Below, in pieces: positions 35,274-47,335 of a stretch of 64,000 bases of DNA. The notes under the pieces are model-generated. The model saw only the letters and a program-made list of their open reading frames with translations. It did no database searches and was not told the DNA's origin. Source of the stretch: Copromyces sp. CBS 386.78 (taxonomy: Eukaryota; Ascomycota; Sordariomycetes; Sordariales; Sordariaceae); NCBI GenBank assembly GCA_030685235.1, contig MU839229.1, positions 38,978 to 102,977 of the forward strand, read 5' to 3'. Positions within the stretch are counted from its first letter, which is position 1. Each line of letters starts with the position of its first letter. A program made the position numbers and the translations under genes.

Positions 35274-35699
35274 CTACCCCCTTTTAAAATTAATTCCCCT
35301 ATTCTAAAATTATTCAAAAACCGTTTAAAAACCGTTAATATTTTTAAAGTAGGCCCTCGTACGGGTGCGCCCAATTGAGGGCTACGAACTTATATATTAA
35401 GACGGCTATTTATTTAGCGCTAAGACTCCTATTTAAGGGCGGCCACTAATTAAAATATTATTAAATATACCCTTTCTTTAAAGATATCTCTCCGCCTTAA
35501 TTATTATCCCGAATAATCCTAAATAGGTTTAAAATTGTACCTAATAATTTTATAAATTCCTTTTTTATACCCTATTATTACTAATTCCCGACGGGGGGTA
35601 CTATAAGGACGTTCGTAGTATAGTAATATATAGGGACGCTTATATCCTTACTAGTATTATAAATTATAGAGACCCTCTATTCGAATTTTGTTTATAATT

Positions 35700-38600
35700 A
35701 TTATAATTATTTTTTCTCTATATTTTGTGATTATACCCCCTACCCCTATTAACCGTAGTAAAAATCTTGACTATAGGCTTTAATTATTAGTTAGGGGGCG
35801 AAGTATTAAGGGTAGGAAATATAGGACCGCTATAAGACATATTATTTCCCGGTCGCTATTAACGGTGCCTATTATTACGGCTAGGTATTTATAAAGCGAT
35901 TCGGCTAGAGTACGTAGAATAAATTATATTCTAAACTCCTTTATTTTTATTAATTTTCTATTTTTTTACTTATTATTTAATTTTACGCTTCGTCGAATTT
36001 AATAGGTATCTACTTCTAGTACCGCTATAGCCGGGATTAGAGAAGGTAGAATTTCTTTAATTAGTAAGACTCTCAACTTCAATTATACTTTAAATCCTTT
36101 CTAGAAATTAATATACGGTAGTCCTAGTTTTGGCCGCTTCTTATAAAGGTCCTAGACTAATTTATAATAACCGTTAAAGTTAGCTATTAGCTACTAGTCT
36201 AGGGGATGGTAAATCTATTTTATTAAGTATTACTAACAACTTTCCATCTTCTAATAATTTAGGAATTTTTTAAATTCCTAGCGTTTATCCTCTTTGAAAT
36301 TATCGGTTCTAATAACGATTATACCTTTATTAGCTTTAACGTCGGTTATAAACTCTTTTTAACCCGGTAAGCTTTTAACGTATAATTTAATTTTAAATAT
36401 ATTAACAACGTAGGTAACCTTTATATTATTAGGTAAAGCTAATTTTATTGTATGTAAGGTAGCCCTTATAATATGGAAAAGTCCTTTAAAACGCGGTACT
36501 AATTTATTATACAGTTTACCCGTCGCGTAGTTAACTATATTAAATATGACCTTATCCCTAACCCTATATTTAAGAATATCGGTACGGTTTTCGTTTACTA
36601 CCGCCTTATATTTAGCTTACGCTTATAAAGAGGAAGTCTTAACGAAGTTTTAAACTTCTTTAAACTATAATACTAATTAATTAACATTAAAGATCTACTT
36701 CTTCTATACGTTTATAATATCCAGGGGTAGTAATATAAATAGTTTTATTCTTATACGAGGGTAAAAACCGTAGTTAGCGAAAAAGGGGGTTACTTTTATT
36801 AATATTGATTTAAGGTTATTATTTTAGAATTCGGCTAAAAGTAGTTAATTAATTTAATTATCTCAAGTCTAATTAATAAAAGTACGTAAGTATTATTCTA
36901 ATTTTATATTAATCCTTTCGGTCTAACCGTTAATTTCCTTATAGTAAAGTATAAAGTATTTTAATTTAACGCCTAATCGTAGTAATAATTATTTTTAGAA
37001 GGCCGAAACGAATTATATACCCCGGTCCGAAATTATAGTATTTAGTAGGTTATAAAAGGTGAAAATACGATTAATGAACTTTTCTACTAATTCCTCCGTT
37101 ATAAAGCCTTTTATTAGGATAAAGTTTTGTATTTTCGTTAATTTATTATTAATTATTAATACGTATTAATATTCCGCTCCCTTACTATTCATTATAATTT
37201 AGGGAACAGGGTTACGTAGTCGATAGAAATATTGCGCTATAATATATAAGGGATAGGTAAAAGTTTAAAGAAATTTATTAGTAACGTTTTAGTAGCTTTA
37301 GTTTTACTATAGGGTACTTATATATACTTTATAATAGGTATTTACTACGACGATTATTCCTAGCTAAAAATAGCGATGTATTAATACTATTATTTTATCT
37401 TTCCTTAGGTGATTACTCTATACCGAAGAGTATATATAGTAAATTAGTTCTAATTAGACTACTTCGTTAATAAAGGGTATTATTAACCTATCCTTAAATA
37501 TAACTTTATTATTAATTATATAATATTCGGTAAAAGGGATTTTTAATACCTTTTTTAAATATTTTGGCCAATAGTTTCTAAATTTAATAGTTTCTTTAAT
37601 ATCTGCTATTATAAGGGAATTAGCGTAAGCCTAGTCTATTAAATCGTTTATATAAACGCTTAACCTATTATTTCCTTCTTCGAAATTATTTTTTAAGGTA
37701 TAAATTATAAATAATATTCTAATATTTATTATAACGTTTATTATAAAGTTTTTACCGTTTATATTTAATAGATTATAATTAAACGAATCTTCATTAAAGC
37801 GTAATAGGTCGATAAGCAGTTTCTTCCTTATTTTTAACTTATTATTTTCTATATCCCTTAATATATATTCTAATTTACAATTTAAGGTATCCGGTCTAAT
37901 ATTAATTAATCCCGGTTGGTATTTAATTATAAAATTAAATTTGGATAGGAATTTAAATTACTTTATGTACTTAAATATAAATTTTTTCGTAGTACTAAAT
38001 ATTTTAAAGTTCTTATAGTCGGTAATAATTTCGAAAGGTTGAGTAGCGCTTTCCAACTCGGGTCTCTATTCCTCTAATACTTTAATTATAATTAATAGTT
38101 CTTTATTATAAATATCGTAATTGTATTTGGTAATTAAATATTTAATTAAAAAATAGGCGATTAAATAAAGTTTACTATCGTATAATTATGATAATATGCC
38201 CCTCGTAGATTAATTTAAAGTATTAACTTCTACTACTATTGGTTTTTCCTAATTGTAAATCTTTAAAACCGGTACTGTTGTAAAGGCAATTTTTAAAGTT
38301 TTAAAGGCGTCATTATATTCTTTATTTTATTTTTAATTTATTTTTTTTATTAATTTATATAACGGCCTACTTATATATAAGAATTTAGCTATAAATTTCC
38401 TATAAAAATTGGTAAAGCTTTAAAAAATATTATAGTTAATACTTTGTTGTTAGTGCCTCCTATTTAGTAATTACTTCTATTTTTTTTAAATTTATTTTAA
38501 TACTATTAGGCGTAATAATTAAGCTTAAGTATTTGGTTTTCTAAGTATAGAATTTATATTTATCTATATTAATCTATAGGCCCGTATTAATTAAGTATTA

Positions 38601-40600
38601 GAACACCTCTTTAATATATTTAACGTACTCTTTATAAGTTTTTAAGAAAATTAAGACGCTATTAAAGTATACCATTATATAAATATTTAGAATATCGTAT
38701 AAAATATTGTTAATAAAGTTCTAAAAAGAGGTTAGGGCCCTTAATAAGTCGAATAGATATATTAATAATTTGTAGAGGTTAAACTTCGTAATGAAAATTA
38801 TAAACTATTCATATTTTTTAATTATATATAATTTATTAAATACGGCGATAATATTTACCTTTATAAACTACTTAGTCTTATAAATAGTATTTAGAATCTT
38901 TTTAATTAATAGTAATAAATATTTATTTTTTAACGAAATTTTATTAATGCCTCTATAATCGACGTAAATTCGTATACTACTTCCCAGTTTACATACTAAT
39001 AGTATTAGAGAAGTAATATTTAAAATCGACAGTTTAATAAATCTTTTAATTAAGTTATTATTTAACTATTATTTTATAATTTTAAATTCTTAGGGTAATA
39101 TTAGTCGTATTTTAAAGTAGGGTAATAATCCTACCCTTAGCCTTAATTCGATCTTATAATTATAAAATCGGTATTTGGGTATTACGTCGGTATCTTTTGG
39201 GTTAGCGATATAGGATAAGTCTTTATATTCGTTTAGGAATTGTATTTTCACTTCTTTAAAGGTATATTTTAACTTTAACAATTTGTCTATAAATTTTTAT
39301 ACGTCCTCCTCCGTAATATTGCAAATTTTATTTATTTCGGTTAAAGAGGTTGGTTTCCACTCTTGCTCTTTTTCTTCGGGCGGCTTTTAAGGCTTATTAT
39401 TTATTATTTTCAGTGCGTAAATACGGTTAATATATTCTTTTATAGATTTGCTGAATTAGAGGGCTTATTCCCCCTTAGTTTTATTTACGGCGTTTACTTT
39501 ATAAAGGTCAATAAATTCGTATACTTTTAGGCTCTTGAAATAGGGCTTATACAGTTTACTTTTCTTTTATAAAATATCCTTCTATATATTTTCGGATAGG
39601 GATAATATTAAAATAATTATTTTCTTTTCCTTCTACGCTTCTTAGAATTCTACTTATATAGTAGAATTAACTTTAATACCCTTTATTTATATATTAAATA
39701 TAAAAGTTTTGGTATTAATTAGTTTAATATCGGATAAGTTTAATACTATTATATTAATTATTGGTTTGAAGGGTTGAAAAATCGTGCGTTTAACCCGTTC
39801 GGCCCGTTATATTGTTTATATCCTCTTCCCATTAATAGATTGTACTTATATTTTAATTTTCTTTAGTATTGGCTTTTTAGTTGGACCGAAAGGTTCTTCG
39901 AACTTCCCCGTATAAATTAGAAAGGTTGGAGGTTCTAATAGTATAGTCTAATTTCCTTTAGGGGTTTTTATTATATTAATTACCTAAGCTAGAAAATATT
40001 TATTCTCGTTACAATTAGAATCGCTATTAGCTTCCTTAAAAATAGATCAGCTCTTAGTTTTTTTAAAGATAGACCTATTTTCGGCTTCTTTAAAAGCGAC
40101 CTTACTATTTTTAAAGATATTTCTATTATCCTCTTTTTTAAGAATGGTAATTAGGATTACTGCTACCTTTAAAGGTTAAAGTATATAAGTACTTATATAA
40201 ATTATATTCTAAATAATTTTATTAGTCACCTAATTAATATTTAAATTATAGAATTGTAATTATAGTTAACTTAAAATTATTAAATAGTCCGCTATTAAGC
40301 TAGCTACAAAGAATTTGATAATTTCGTTATAGTTATTAATCCGTATTATTATTTCGACGTATTAATTTACTTATTTTTTAAAGTCGCCATCGGCTAAATA
40401 TAATAGTTATAGCTTTTCTAAGGGTTTAAATTATAAATAAGTTTTCTTAACGAAAAATCGGTTAATAAAAGCCTTATTTGAATATTTAAAGTCGATTAGT
40501 AATATATATTCTATTTTATTATTATACTAGGGATATCAAAAATATATAGATAATAAGGTTATATTTTACTTATAGAGTTCTAAACTATTTAATTTAAATG
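35700..40600 (-). pseudogene. Gypsy C pol: protease, RT, RNase H, integrase
   Basis: Minus strand, in order: the linker YKIELRLRVGLLPYFKIR (39090-39281 is open for 63 codons), an RT start like LPQELK, RT VYFNSVLIF near 38650-38685 (family YFDD), RNase H PIVVEVNT near 38210-38250 (family D lost to N), and the integrase core ISDRGI near 37030, EINGQTERINIKLE, LLLAEF and VTPFFANYGFYPR near 36790. The protease is expected near 39800-40100 but its active site is not legible. A C-terminal tail extends to about 35700. Confidence 0.82.
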
Positions 40601-40689
40601 GTTTTATTTTTTAATAACCGATTATATAAATATTTAATTTATTTACTTTTATCTCTATCTTCCTTTATATCCTTACTAAATACCCTTGA

Positions 40690-42890
40690 ATGCGATTTAG
40701 CCTTAGGGTTTTCTATTTCCCTACTAGGCGGCGGGGATTAGAGTTGCTGGGGTAGTTAGAATTGCCGGGGTTAGGGCCGGGTTGGCCGTATCTGCTATAG
40801 TACAGTTTGTAATTAGAGTACTTATATTAGCGTTTTTACGAATCGTAATGCTTAAGCAGGTACGGTTAGCTTACTTGCCTTTATTACTATAGTTAGTTTA
40901 ATTCTTATACTTGCGGGTTATATATTTACCCTTGCCGTAGTTTATATCAATGCCCTTATTATAATACTCTTATAAAACGTCCTTATAAATCTTTATAAGT
41001 TTGGCGCGGTCTAGATTTATAGCGTTAGGATCTTTATTGCCGCTATTAATACTAAAATTATTATTACCTTTATTATTGTTCTGGGTGCCTTGGATGGTAT
41101 CGTTGCGAAGGGAAATTCTAGCGTAAACTTTGGAAATACCCTTGAACAATTTATATTATCCTTTAAAATTATTACGAGTAGGTTGGATATAATAATATAA
41201 AATAGAGTTTGTTAAAGATTTAAAAACCTTTTAGTAAAGAAGATAGACTTTAAAAATTATATTGTAATTATAACGGTTAATTAGGGTAATAAATTAGGCT
41301 TTAAAATCTTTGTAGTTAGACTATTTACCGGCTTGCTTAAATTATAATAATAAATTTTCGGCGATTTATACAATGTTGCTTTATATATAACGATTATTTA
41401 AGTATATTAGGAATTCCTCGCCTATTTACTACTTTTAAATGATAGAATACTAAGGGTTATTAAGAATCGTCTTTTAGTATTCTACTACGTTAATTTTTAT
41501 TTCGTTTCCTAAATAAGATATAGTATAAGATAATTTAGATATTTCGTTAAAGAATTTATAATTATTAACGATCTAATAGTTACGGATTTCTAAATTTTAA
41601 ACGTTATAAATATTATAGTGCTTGATTGTATTTGTTTCTTTACCTTTAAACCGCTTAAAGTCTTTATATAGGGCTTTATAATAGTAATACGGTATAGGGG
41701 CTAGGGCTATAGCCGGGAAGTTGGGGGGACCGCCCGGGCCGCTAGGACTACTTAGACTACTAGGGCCGCCGGGACTACCGGGACCGCTAGGGCTTCCGGG
41801 ACTACCGGGATTGTTAAGGCCTTTGGGACTATTGGGGTTGCTAAATCCGAATTTTCTGCCTCCGGGACCGCCGCCCGCTTCGTTATGGCCGAAGCCGCTT
41901 CCTTTGCCCGATTTTCTAGGGTTACTATTACTAGGACCGCCGCTTATATTACCGGAGCCGAAGCCGGTTCCTTTGTCCGATCCTTTAGGGCCGTTGATAT
42001 TGTTTTTTATAATAATTTTATCTTTTTTTATTAGACGGAGGCGAATTTGAAGATTTTTAATTTTTTTTTATATTTAGGTAAATTCTTCGCTAGCGATTTT
42101 GCTTACAATACGTAAAGTATTAAGATTTTCTAATACTTTCTTTAGTTCCGCTTTATATAATTCGGCATTATTGTTAATTATTTTATTAAGTTTAAAGAGG
42201 CTTTAATAATCTTTTTTATTATTTTAAATAGTATTATTAAATTTCTTTTAGAGGTTAGTCTTATCCTAGGTAAGGTTTGATATTTTTTAGTAAAGAGACG
42301 TATTTTCGGTAATAATTTAATTGTATTATAATTATAAAGATTGGATTTACTATACGAATTATTTTTTAGTTTTATTGAATTAGTTAATTTAATTCTTTAA
42401 TTACTCTTCCGCCGCTTTCTATTATTTTTCCTTTCTTTATATTTCGTTAATAAAGGATTTAGCGTCGTTTTTATATTTAATATAACGAATTTACTTTTCC
42501 TTTACTTATTTATTAAAAGCATTAATTTTTTTATTAAAGTAATAGAGTAGTTTTATAACTTCCTTATAACTATAAATTTTATTAACGAAATTTAAGGAAA
42601 TTATAAGGCCTAAGCTAGGATTACCGTTATAAATTTTTAATAGTATATTATATCCTTTTAAAAGGGAGGGGAAGACTGTAACGAAATTAATTCGGCGTAC
42701 GTCGTTACCCGCTAAATTACTAGCTATTTTAATTATACTTTCCTAAATAATTGGATAATACTTATTAAAAGAGAGATATTTCTACTATATCGTACGGTAT
42801 AATATTTGCGCCCTTGTTATTCTAGAGGCTTTAGTATTTGTTTATCGTTTTTGGGGTTCGACGCTGCGACCGTTAGAATCCTTAATTCGG
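40690..42890 (-). pseudogene. Gypsy C gag with coiled coil and Gly/Pro/Ser-rich linker
   Basis: Minus strand: an N-terminal helical region (KEVIKLLYYFNKKINAF), a long coiled-coil-like stretch (LYKAELKKVLENLNTL, FTQI, KKIKNLQIRLRLIKK), then a 100-residue linker of GPKGSDKGTGFGSG, GGPGGRKFGF and repeated PGSPGSPSGPG units (41700-41960), then a capsid-like domain (YKALYKDFKRFKGKE, FLIYLNNRYI, YKDFKA, RYNYNIIFK) to about 41150, and a C-terminal region rich in Asn and Lys. The linker stays GC-rich where its flanks are AT. A clear CCHC knuckle is not visible. The plus-strand 109-codon Pro/Leu frame at 41721-42050 is its antisense shadow. Confidence 0.78.
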
Positions 42891-43018
42891 TATCGGCGAT
42901 TGTACGAATTACGTTGAAGTAAAGTTCGTAAGAATTAAACTACTATTAGTTTCCTACTAGGCTTGACTTTTACTAAAATTACTTATTGCGCGTTAATACG
43001 AGGTTAAGTATAATAAAG

Positions 43019-43273
43019 TATTACGGGGCGCGAGTAAGCATTAAGGTACGATATGGATTATTGTGCGAGGAATTAGAAGAGGAACCTATACGTACGCAAG
43101 AACTATATAAGGCATAGTGTGGAGCCCTGTGACCATAGGTGGCTATAGATCCATAGGGCGGCACTATGCGTGATACTAGATAGCTGTACTATACTCAAAT
43201 AGCTATACTCAGCTGGCTACACTAATGCAGCACAGCACCTATCTACATATAGGAGCAGGCAATGCCTATGACA
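43019..43273 (-). repeat. 5' LTR of gypsy C
   Basis: Minus strand TGTCATAGGCATTGCCTGC to CGCGCCCCGTAATA. Keeps CpA/TpG better than 35014-35273, so RIP was uneven along the element. Confidence 0.93.
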
Positions 43274-43278
43274 TATTA

Positions 43279-45306
43279 ACCTTAACCTAAAGTTTAATAA
43301 TAATACTATAAAATAATATATAATTAATATAAAACAAAAAAAGAAGGAAGCCTAATAACCAGAGGACAATAATAAATAATACTTATTATTTAAATCGAAG
43401 AATTCCCTTCTTACTTAAATAAAAACAGAAATTATTAACTTCCAGTCCTTCTTCTTCTAAAACACAGTTCCGGATATTATAATACTAATCTACTTTTACA
43501 AAATAAAAATAAAAACTTTTATATATATCGTCTTAAATTATTTACAAATAGCCAATTATTAAATAACGGCGACCGATTAGCTGTAAACGAAAAAAGAATT
43601 CTAAATTTATTTAAACGACAAAACCCAAATTAAAAGAATCCTTTCGTAAATATTACAATTTAATAAGCTAAACGAATACTATTTAATAATCGAATTAAAG
43701 GGAGAGTAGCGCAATAAATTTGCACAATATTTTTAAATACATTTAATTATAATATTAAAATAAGAGAATACAAGAAAGATAAGAAAAAGAAGAATTAAAT
43801 TACATTAATTACAATATTTACTTAACCACAAATACAGTACGCTAAAATATTTAACTAATATTCACTCGCGGGCGAAGAATTCGCGGAATATATTAAATAT
43901 TAATTCTTAATTCTTAATTACTTTACAACACTATTAAACCTAATTTTTATTAGCCGGAAGGGGGCCGATAAGGCTATTAATTAATATTAAAGAATTAATA
44001 TTAATACTTCTTCTATTAAAACCGAAAATAGGAGTAAAGGGATAATCGGCTAAAAATATTTTATAATATCCTTTATACTAATAATCCTCGACCTTTATAT
44101 TCCAATAGCGAAGGAAAATATTAGGGTCGTACAAAAGATTATCTTCGGTTAAACGCTTATATATATTTCTAAAGAAATCGATATAAATACTACGAAAACG
44201 GCGGATTAGAAGGCTAAAATTATTCTAAGAGCGGGATAAAATAATAATTATAGCCTATACAACGTTATACTTATCGCAACAATTTAACAGAATATCCAAT
44301 ATATACTTCGTATTAATAATAAAATAAATAGCGCTCTACTTGCCGGCGTTTCGGGGAATATTAAAAAAAAAAACGAAAAGAAGACTACAAAAGGAAATTT
44401 ACTTTTAACTTTAATATAATAAATATATTTTATAAAGAATATATAGAACGTAACTATATTAAAGGATAAAATATTATAAATATAATTGGCAAATTTTATA
44501 TTATAATAGAAATAAAAAATATAATAAACGGCGCTAATTAATATAATTGATAAGGAAGAAGGGAAGTAAATGTAAGAATAAAAATGATTTATTAACCGAA
44601 GGGAAAGTTAAAAATAGGGTTAAAGATTAATATTTAGACGAAGGATTAGAATTTAAATATTAGGGTAGAAAGGGACGTAAAAGAACGGGGGTACTCTAAA
44701 GATAAGGAATCTATTATACAAACGAAATCAATATTATATTTAATAATATTACAATTAATACGAATTGTAAAGCCTAAATAATTAAGTATACAACCGGGAA
44801 GACGGTCGGGAATATGGCCAATAAAAGAGGACGCTATTTTAAAAATTAATTAAATAAAGAAGAAGGGGAAATTTAAAAGGTAGTAGCGGGGAAGAATTTA
44901 TATAGAAAGAAGGAAGGGGCCTTTACATTTATATAAACCTTAATAGAATTATAAAAATTAGGGGAATAATAACGAAGCGGGAATAAAAGTAAATAATAGA
45001 GAAGGAACGGTTATTATAGGCAGTTTAGGAAGAAGGAGTAATATATAAAAATAATATTTCGATTATTCTAATATTAGATCGAAGGTAGTAGAAGGGAAGT
45101 AACTTATTTACTAAAGCGGTAGGTAAATACTATTATAAATAGAATCCAAATAGAATAGGCGTAATTATCCGCGACCGAAAGGAGTTAGCGGTTTTTATCC
45201 GACGGCGCTTATCGCCGTATAGTTTTTCCTCTAAAGAATTAGGAGAAGTACCCCATACTAATAAAGCGCTATAAATAAGTAGCATAGGGAATTAGACTAT
45301 TATTAT
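43279..45306 (+). pseudogene. LINE copy 3 ORF2 C-terminal part and 3' UTR
   Basis: Colinear with 24555-26578 of copy 2. It contains the post-RT region and, from about 45060, the conserved 3' UTR (ATTAGATCGAAGGTAGTAG, CCGACGGCGCTTATCGCC) and the ATT tail. Fully RIP-mutated. Confidence 0.85.
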
Positions 45307-45624
45307 TATATATAAATATAAATACTATATTTAATTATGCTTAGCTAGGGGTATATAGGGATGCTTTTATAGTTGTACAACGGTTTCTAATATTTGCAGC
45401 GGTAGTACAATAGTAAAAAACATTTGCAACCGTGCTACAACCGTTGCAACATCTGCAACCGTGCTGCAACGGTTGCAATATTTATAACTATAGGATTTTT
45501 GCATACATAACGTGATTGGACCCACCTTCCTCGAAAATTTTTTAAAATCCTTCCTTCCTATCTTCCTCCTTTAATATCGAACTTCCCCTTTATAAGGAAG
45601 CGAAAACGACCAAGTGTTTTTTTT

Positions 45625-46035
45625 GAAGCGCAGCTGTTATAGTCAGAGAATGGAGTGTTTACACGAAGTGAGCGAGCATAGCGGAGCTTCTCTATAATGG
45701 GGGCGATACCCATGTAAGTTCTTCGTGCTGTGATTGGTCCATCCGATTTGGATTCCTCAACTTGGATTGGTCAGAATTTTTCGCAGCCCGTGCACGTAAT
45801 CCGTTCCTGTCATTGGTCAGAACTTTCGCGCCTGCGACGGTAGATGTACGGGGGTCCCCGGGGGTGTCCCCCGGGTTTGCACGTGACAGTAGATCCACGG
45901 GGGTCCGGTTTGCACGTGATAGTAAGATGCACGGGGGTCCGGTTTGTACGTGATAGTAAGACGTACGGGGGTTTGGTTTGTACGTGATAGTAAGACGTAC
46001 GGGGGTCCCCGGGGGTGTCTCCTGGGTCTTATAAT
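45625..46035 (+). repeat. Repeat module P (copy 1), GC-rich, CCAAT boxes
   Basis: Starts GAAGCGCAGCTGTTATAG. It contains GAGTGTTTACACGAAG and GGGGGCGATACCC, three ATTGGTC (CCAAT-type) boxes within about 95 bp (45734-45832) of which two lie in a duplicated ATTGGTCAGAA block, then CCCCGGGGGTGTCCCCCGGG stem sequences and a 34-bp tandem array. No RIP damage at the start. Other copies: 59420-59735 and 61555-61925 (both inverted). The two overlapping 60-odd-codon frames here (45692-45898 minus, 45762-45953 plus) are products of GC content. Confidence 0.75.
45878..46013 (+). repeat. 34-bp minisatellite in module P
   Basis: Four tandem units with the core TTTGCACGTGATAGTAAGAT plus a GCACGGGGGTCC part. 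Divergence between units increases to the right by C/T and G/A changes. Confidence 0.85.
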
Positions 46036-46069
46036 AAAGGTGTAAAAAAAATAAAAGTATAAAAAACTT

Positions 46070-46386
46070 AGAATTAATCTTAACGTTTATGGTAGGTAGA
46101 ATCCAGCTTATTATTTACAGTAGACCGTTAAAATTTTAACGTTTACGGTAGGTAGAATCTAGCTTATTATTTATAGTAGACCGTCAAAATTTTAATGTTT
46201 ATAGTAGGTAGAATCCAGCTTATTATTTATAGTGGACCGTTAAAATTTTAACGTTTATAGTAGGTAGAATCCATCTTATTATTTATAGTAGACCGTTAAA
46301 ATTTTAACGTTTATAGTAGGTAGAATCCAGCTTATTATTTATAGTAGACCGTCAAAATTTTAACGTTTATAGTAGGTAGAATTTAA
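46070..46386 (-). repeat. 56-bp tandem array, inverted arm
   Basis: Five to six units of 56 bp with the core GTAGGTAGAATCCAGCTTAT and AGTAGACCGTTAAAATTTTA. It is the inverted counterpart of the array right of the hairpin. Confidence 0.88.
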
Positions 46387-46546
46387 CTCTAGACCTATAA
46401 TAGCTGCGCTTCAGTAAATTCTTCCCGCCTCGCGCCGGAAGACGATGTTTACTAATAACCCTAACCCTAAAAATTAAAAGCGTAACATCGTCTTCCGGCG
46501 CGAGGCGGGAAGAATTTACTGAAGCGCAGCTATTATAAGTCTAGAG
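46387..46546. repeat. Long perfect hairpin with telomere-like loop
   Basis: Two 63-bp arms (46387-46449, 46484-46546), inverted and identical except for one C/T-type mismatch. They include CGTCTTCCGGCGCGAGGCGG and TTACTGAAGCGCAGC. The 34-base loop contains TAACCCTAACCCTAA. The arms are also the head of module Q, found singly at 58885 and 63373. An intact cruciform of this length would be unusual in stable DNA. Confidence 0.95.
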
Positions 46547-46800
46547 CTAGATTCTACTTATTGTAAATACCAAGCTGTATTCCACCTACTGTAAATGGTT
46601 AGATTTTGACGGTCTACTGTAAATGCTAAGTTGTATTCCACCTATTGTAAATGGTTAGATTTTGACGGTCTACTATAAATGCTAAGCTATATTCCACCTA
46701 TTATAAATAGTTAGATTTTGACGGTCTATTGTAAATGTTAAGCTGGATTATACTAAATGGTTAGATTTTGACGGTCTACTGTAAATGCTAAGCTGGATTT
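46547..46800 (+). repeat. 56-bp tandem array (module Q, copy 1)
   Basis: Four to five units: TTCCACCTACTGTAAATGG, TTAGATTTTGACGGTC, TACTGTAAATGCTAAG. One unit is shortened near 46740. Same unit as the arrays at 58940-59112 and 63430-63700. Confidence 0.88.
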
Positions 46801-47335
46801 TAATTCTATAAATGTATATTTTGACTTTAAACTTTTAATACTTATAAGTTTTTTAAATCTCTAAGTTATTCTTAATATATTCCTACTCTAAATTTTACTA
46901 CTTTAAGTTTTTTATACCTTAAGATTTTTATACTTTTAAGTTTATTATATTTCTAAGTTATTCTTAAGATATTCCTACTTTAAATTTTTTATACTTCTAA
47001 GTTTATTATACTTTTAAGTTATTTTGAGATATTTTAATTCTAAGTTTTTTATACCTCTAAGTTTCTTATATATTTATGTTCATTATACTTATAAATTATT
47101 TTTAAGATATTTTAATTTTAAGTTTTTTATATTTTTAAATTTCTTATACTTCTAAGTTTATTAAATATTTAAATTATTTTTAAGATATTTTGACTTTAAG
47201 TTTTTTATACTTATAAGTTTTTTATACTTTTAAATTTATTATACTTCTAAATTAATTTTAAGATATTTTAACTTTAAGTTTTTTATAAGTTTTTTATACT
47301 TTTAAGTTTTTTATACTTCTAATATAGTTCAATTA
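46801..47335. repeat. Degenerate AT-rich satellite
   Basis: Loose tandem repetition of words such as TTTTTTATACTTCTAAGTT, TTATTCTTAAGATATTCC and AAGTTTATTATACTT, with variable spacing of about 20-80 bp. No coding potential. Confidence 0.75.

Larger units (their letters stand above)
35014..43273 (-). mobile_element. Ty3/gypsy retrotransposon C, complete, minus strand
   Basis: LTRs at 35014-35273 and 43019-43273, TSD TATTA at 35009-35013 and 43274-43278. The empty site is confirmed by LINE copy 2 near 24550. About 8.26 kb. Gag is at the right and pol leftward. The polypurine tract AAAAGGGGGTAG (minus) borders the left LTR. Distinct from the A/B family and from D. Confidence 0.95.
33794..45306 (+). 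mobile_element. Tad-like LINE, copy 3, 5'-truncated, split by gypsy C
   Basis: Starts inside RT (GGGCGCATTCG, protein GAFDRVN) and ends with the ATT tail. The 16-bp TSD TATATATAAATATAAA at 33778-33793 and 45307-45322 is exact. About 3.25 kb without gypsy C. Its first 350 bp are almost free of RIP changes while the rest is mutated, including the part after gypsy C. Confidence 0.93.
33314..45624. repeat. Inverted-repeat (foldback-like) element T, split by LINE copy 3
   Basis: The left arm 33314-33582 and right arm 45340-45624 are inverted copies. Both contain ACTTGGTCGTTTTCGC, GGTGGGTCCAAT, AATCCTATAGTTGTA, CAACGGTT clusters, and GCATCCCTATATACCCC at the inner end. With the LINE removed the element would be about 0.8 kb. 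The inner single-copy part (33583-33793, 45323-45339) has no gene. The arm head is related to the ACAACGG block of module S. Confidence 0.75.

Noticed and set aside
41721..42050. Plus-strand 109-codon Gly/Pro/Leu-rich protein
   Set aside because: Antisense of the Gly/Pro/Ser linker of gypsy C gag; the element's coding strand is minus.
45692..45953. Two overlapping 60-odd-codon frames on opposite strands
   Set aside because: They lie in a GC-rich repeat module with few stops by composition and have no domain or start context.
46456..46470. A chromosome end (telomere)
   Set aside because: Only two to three TTAGGG units are present and sequence continues on both sides; it is an interstitial motif.
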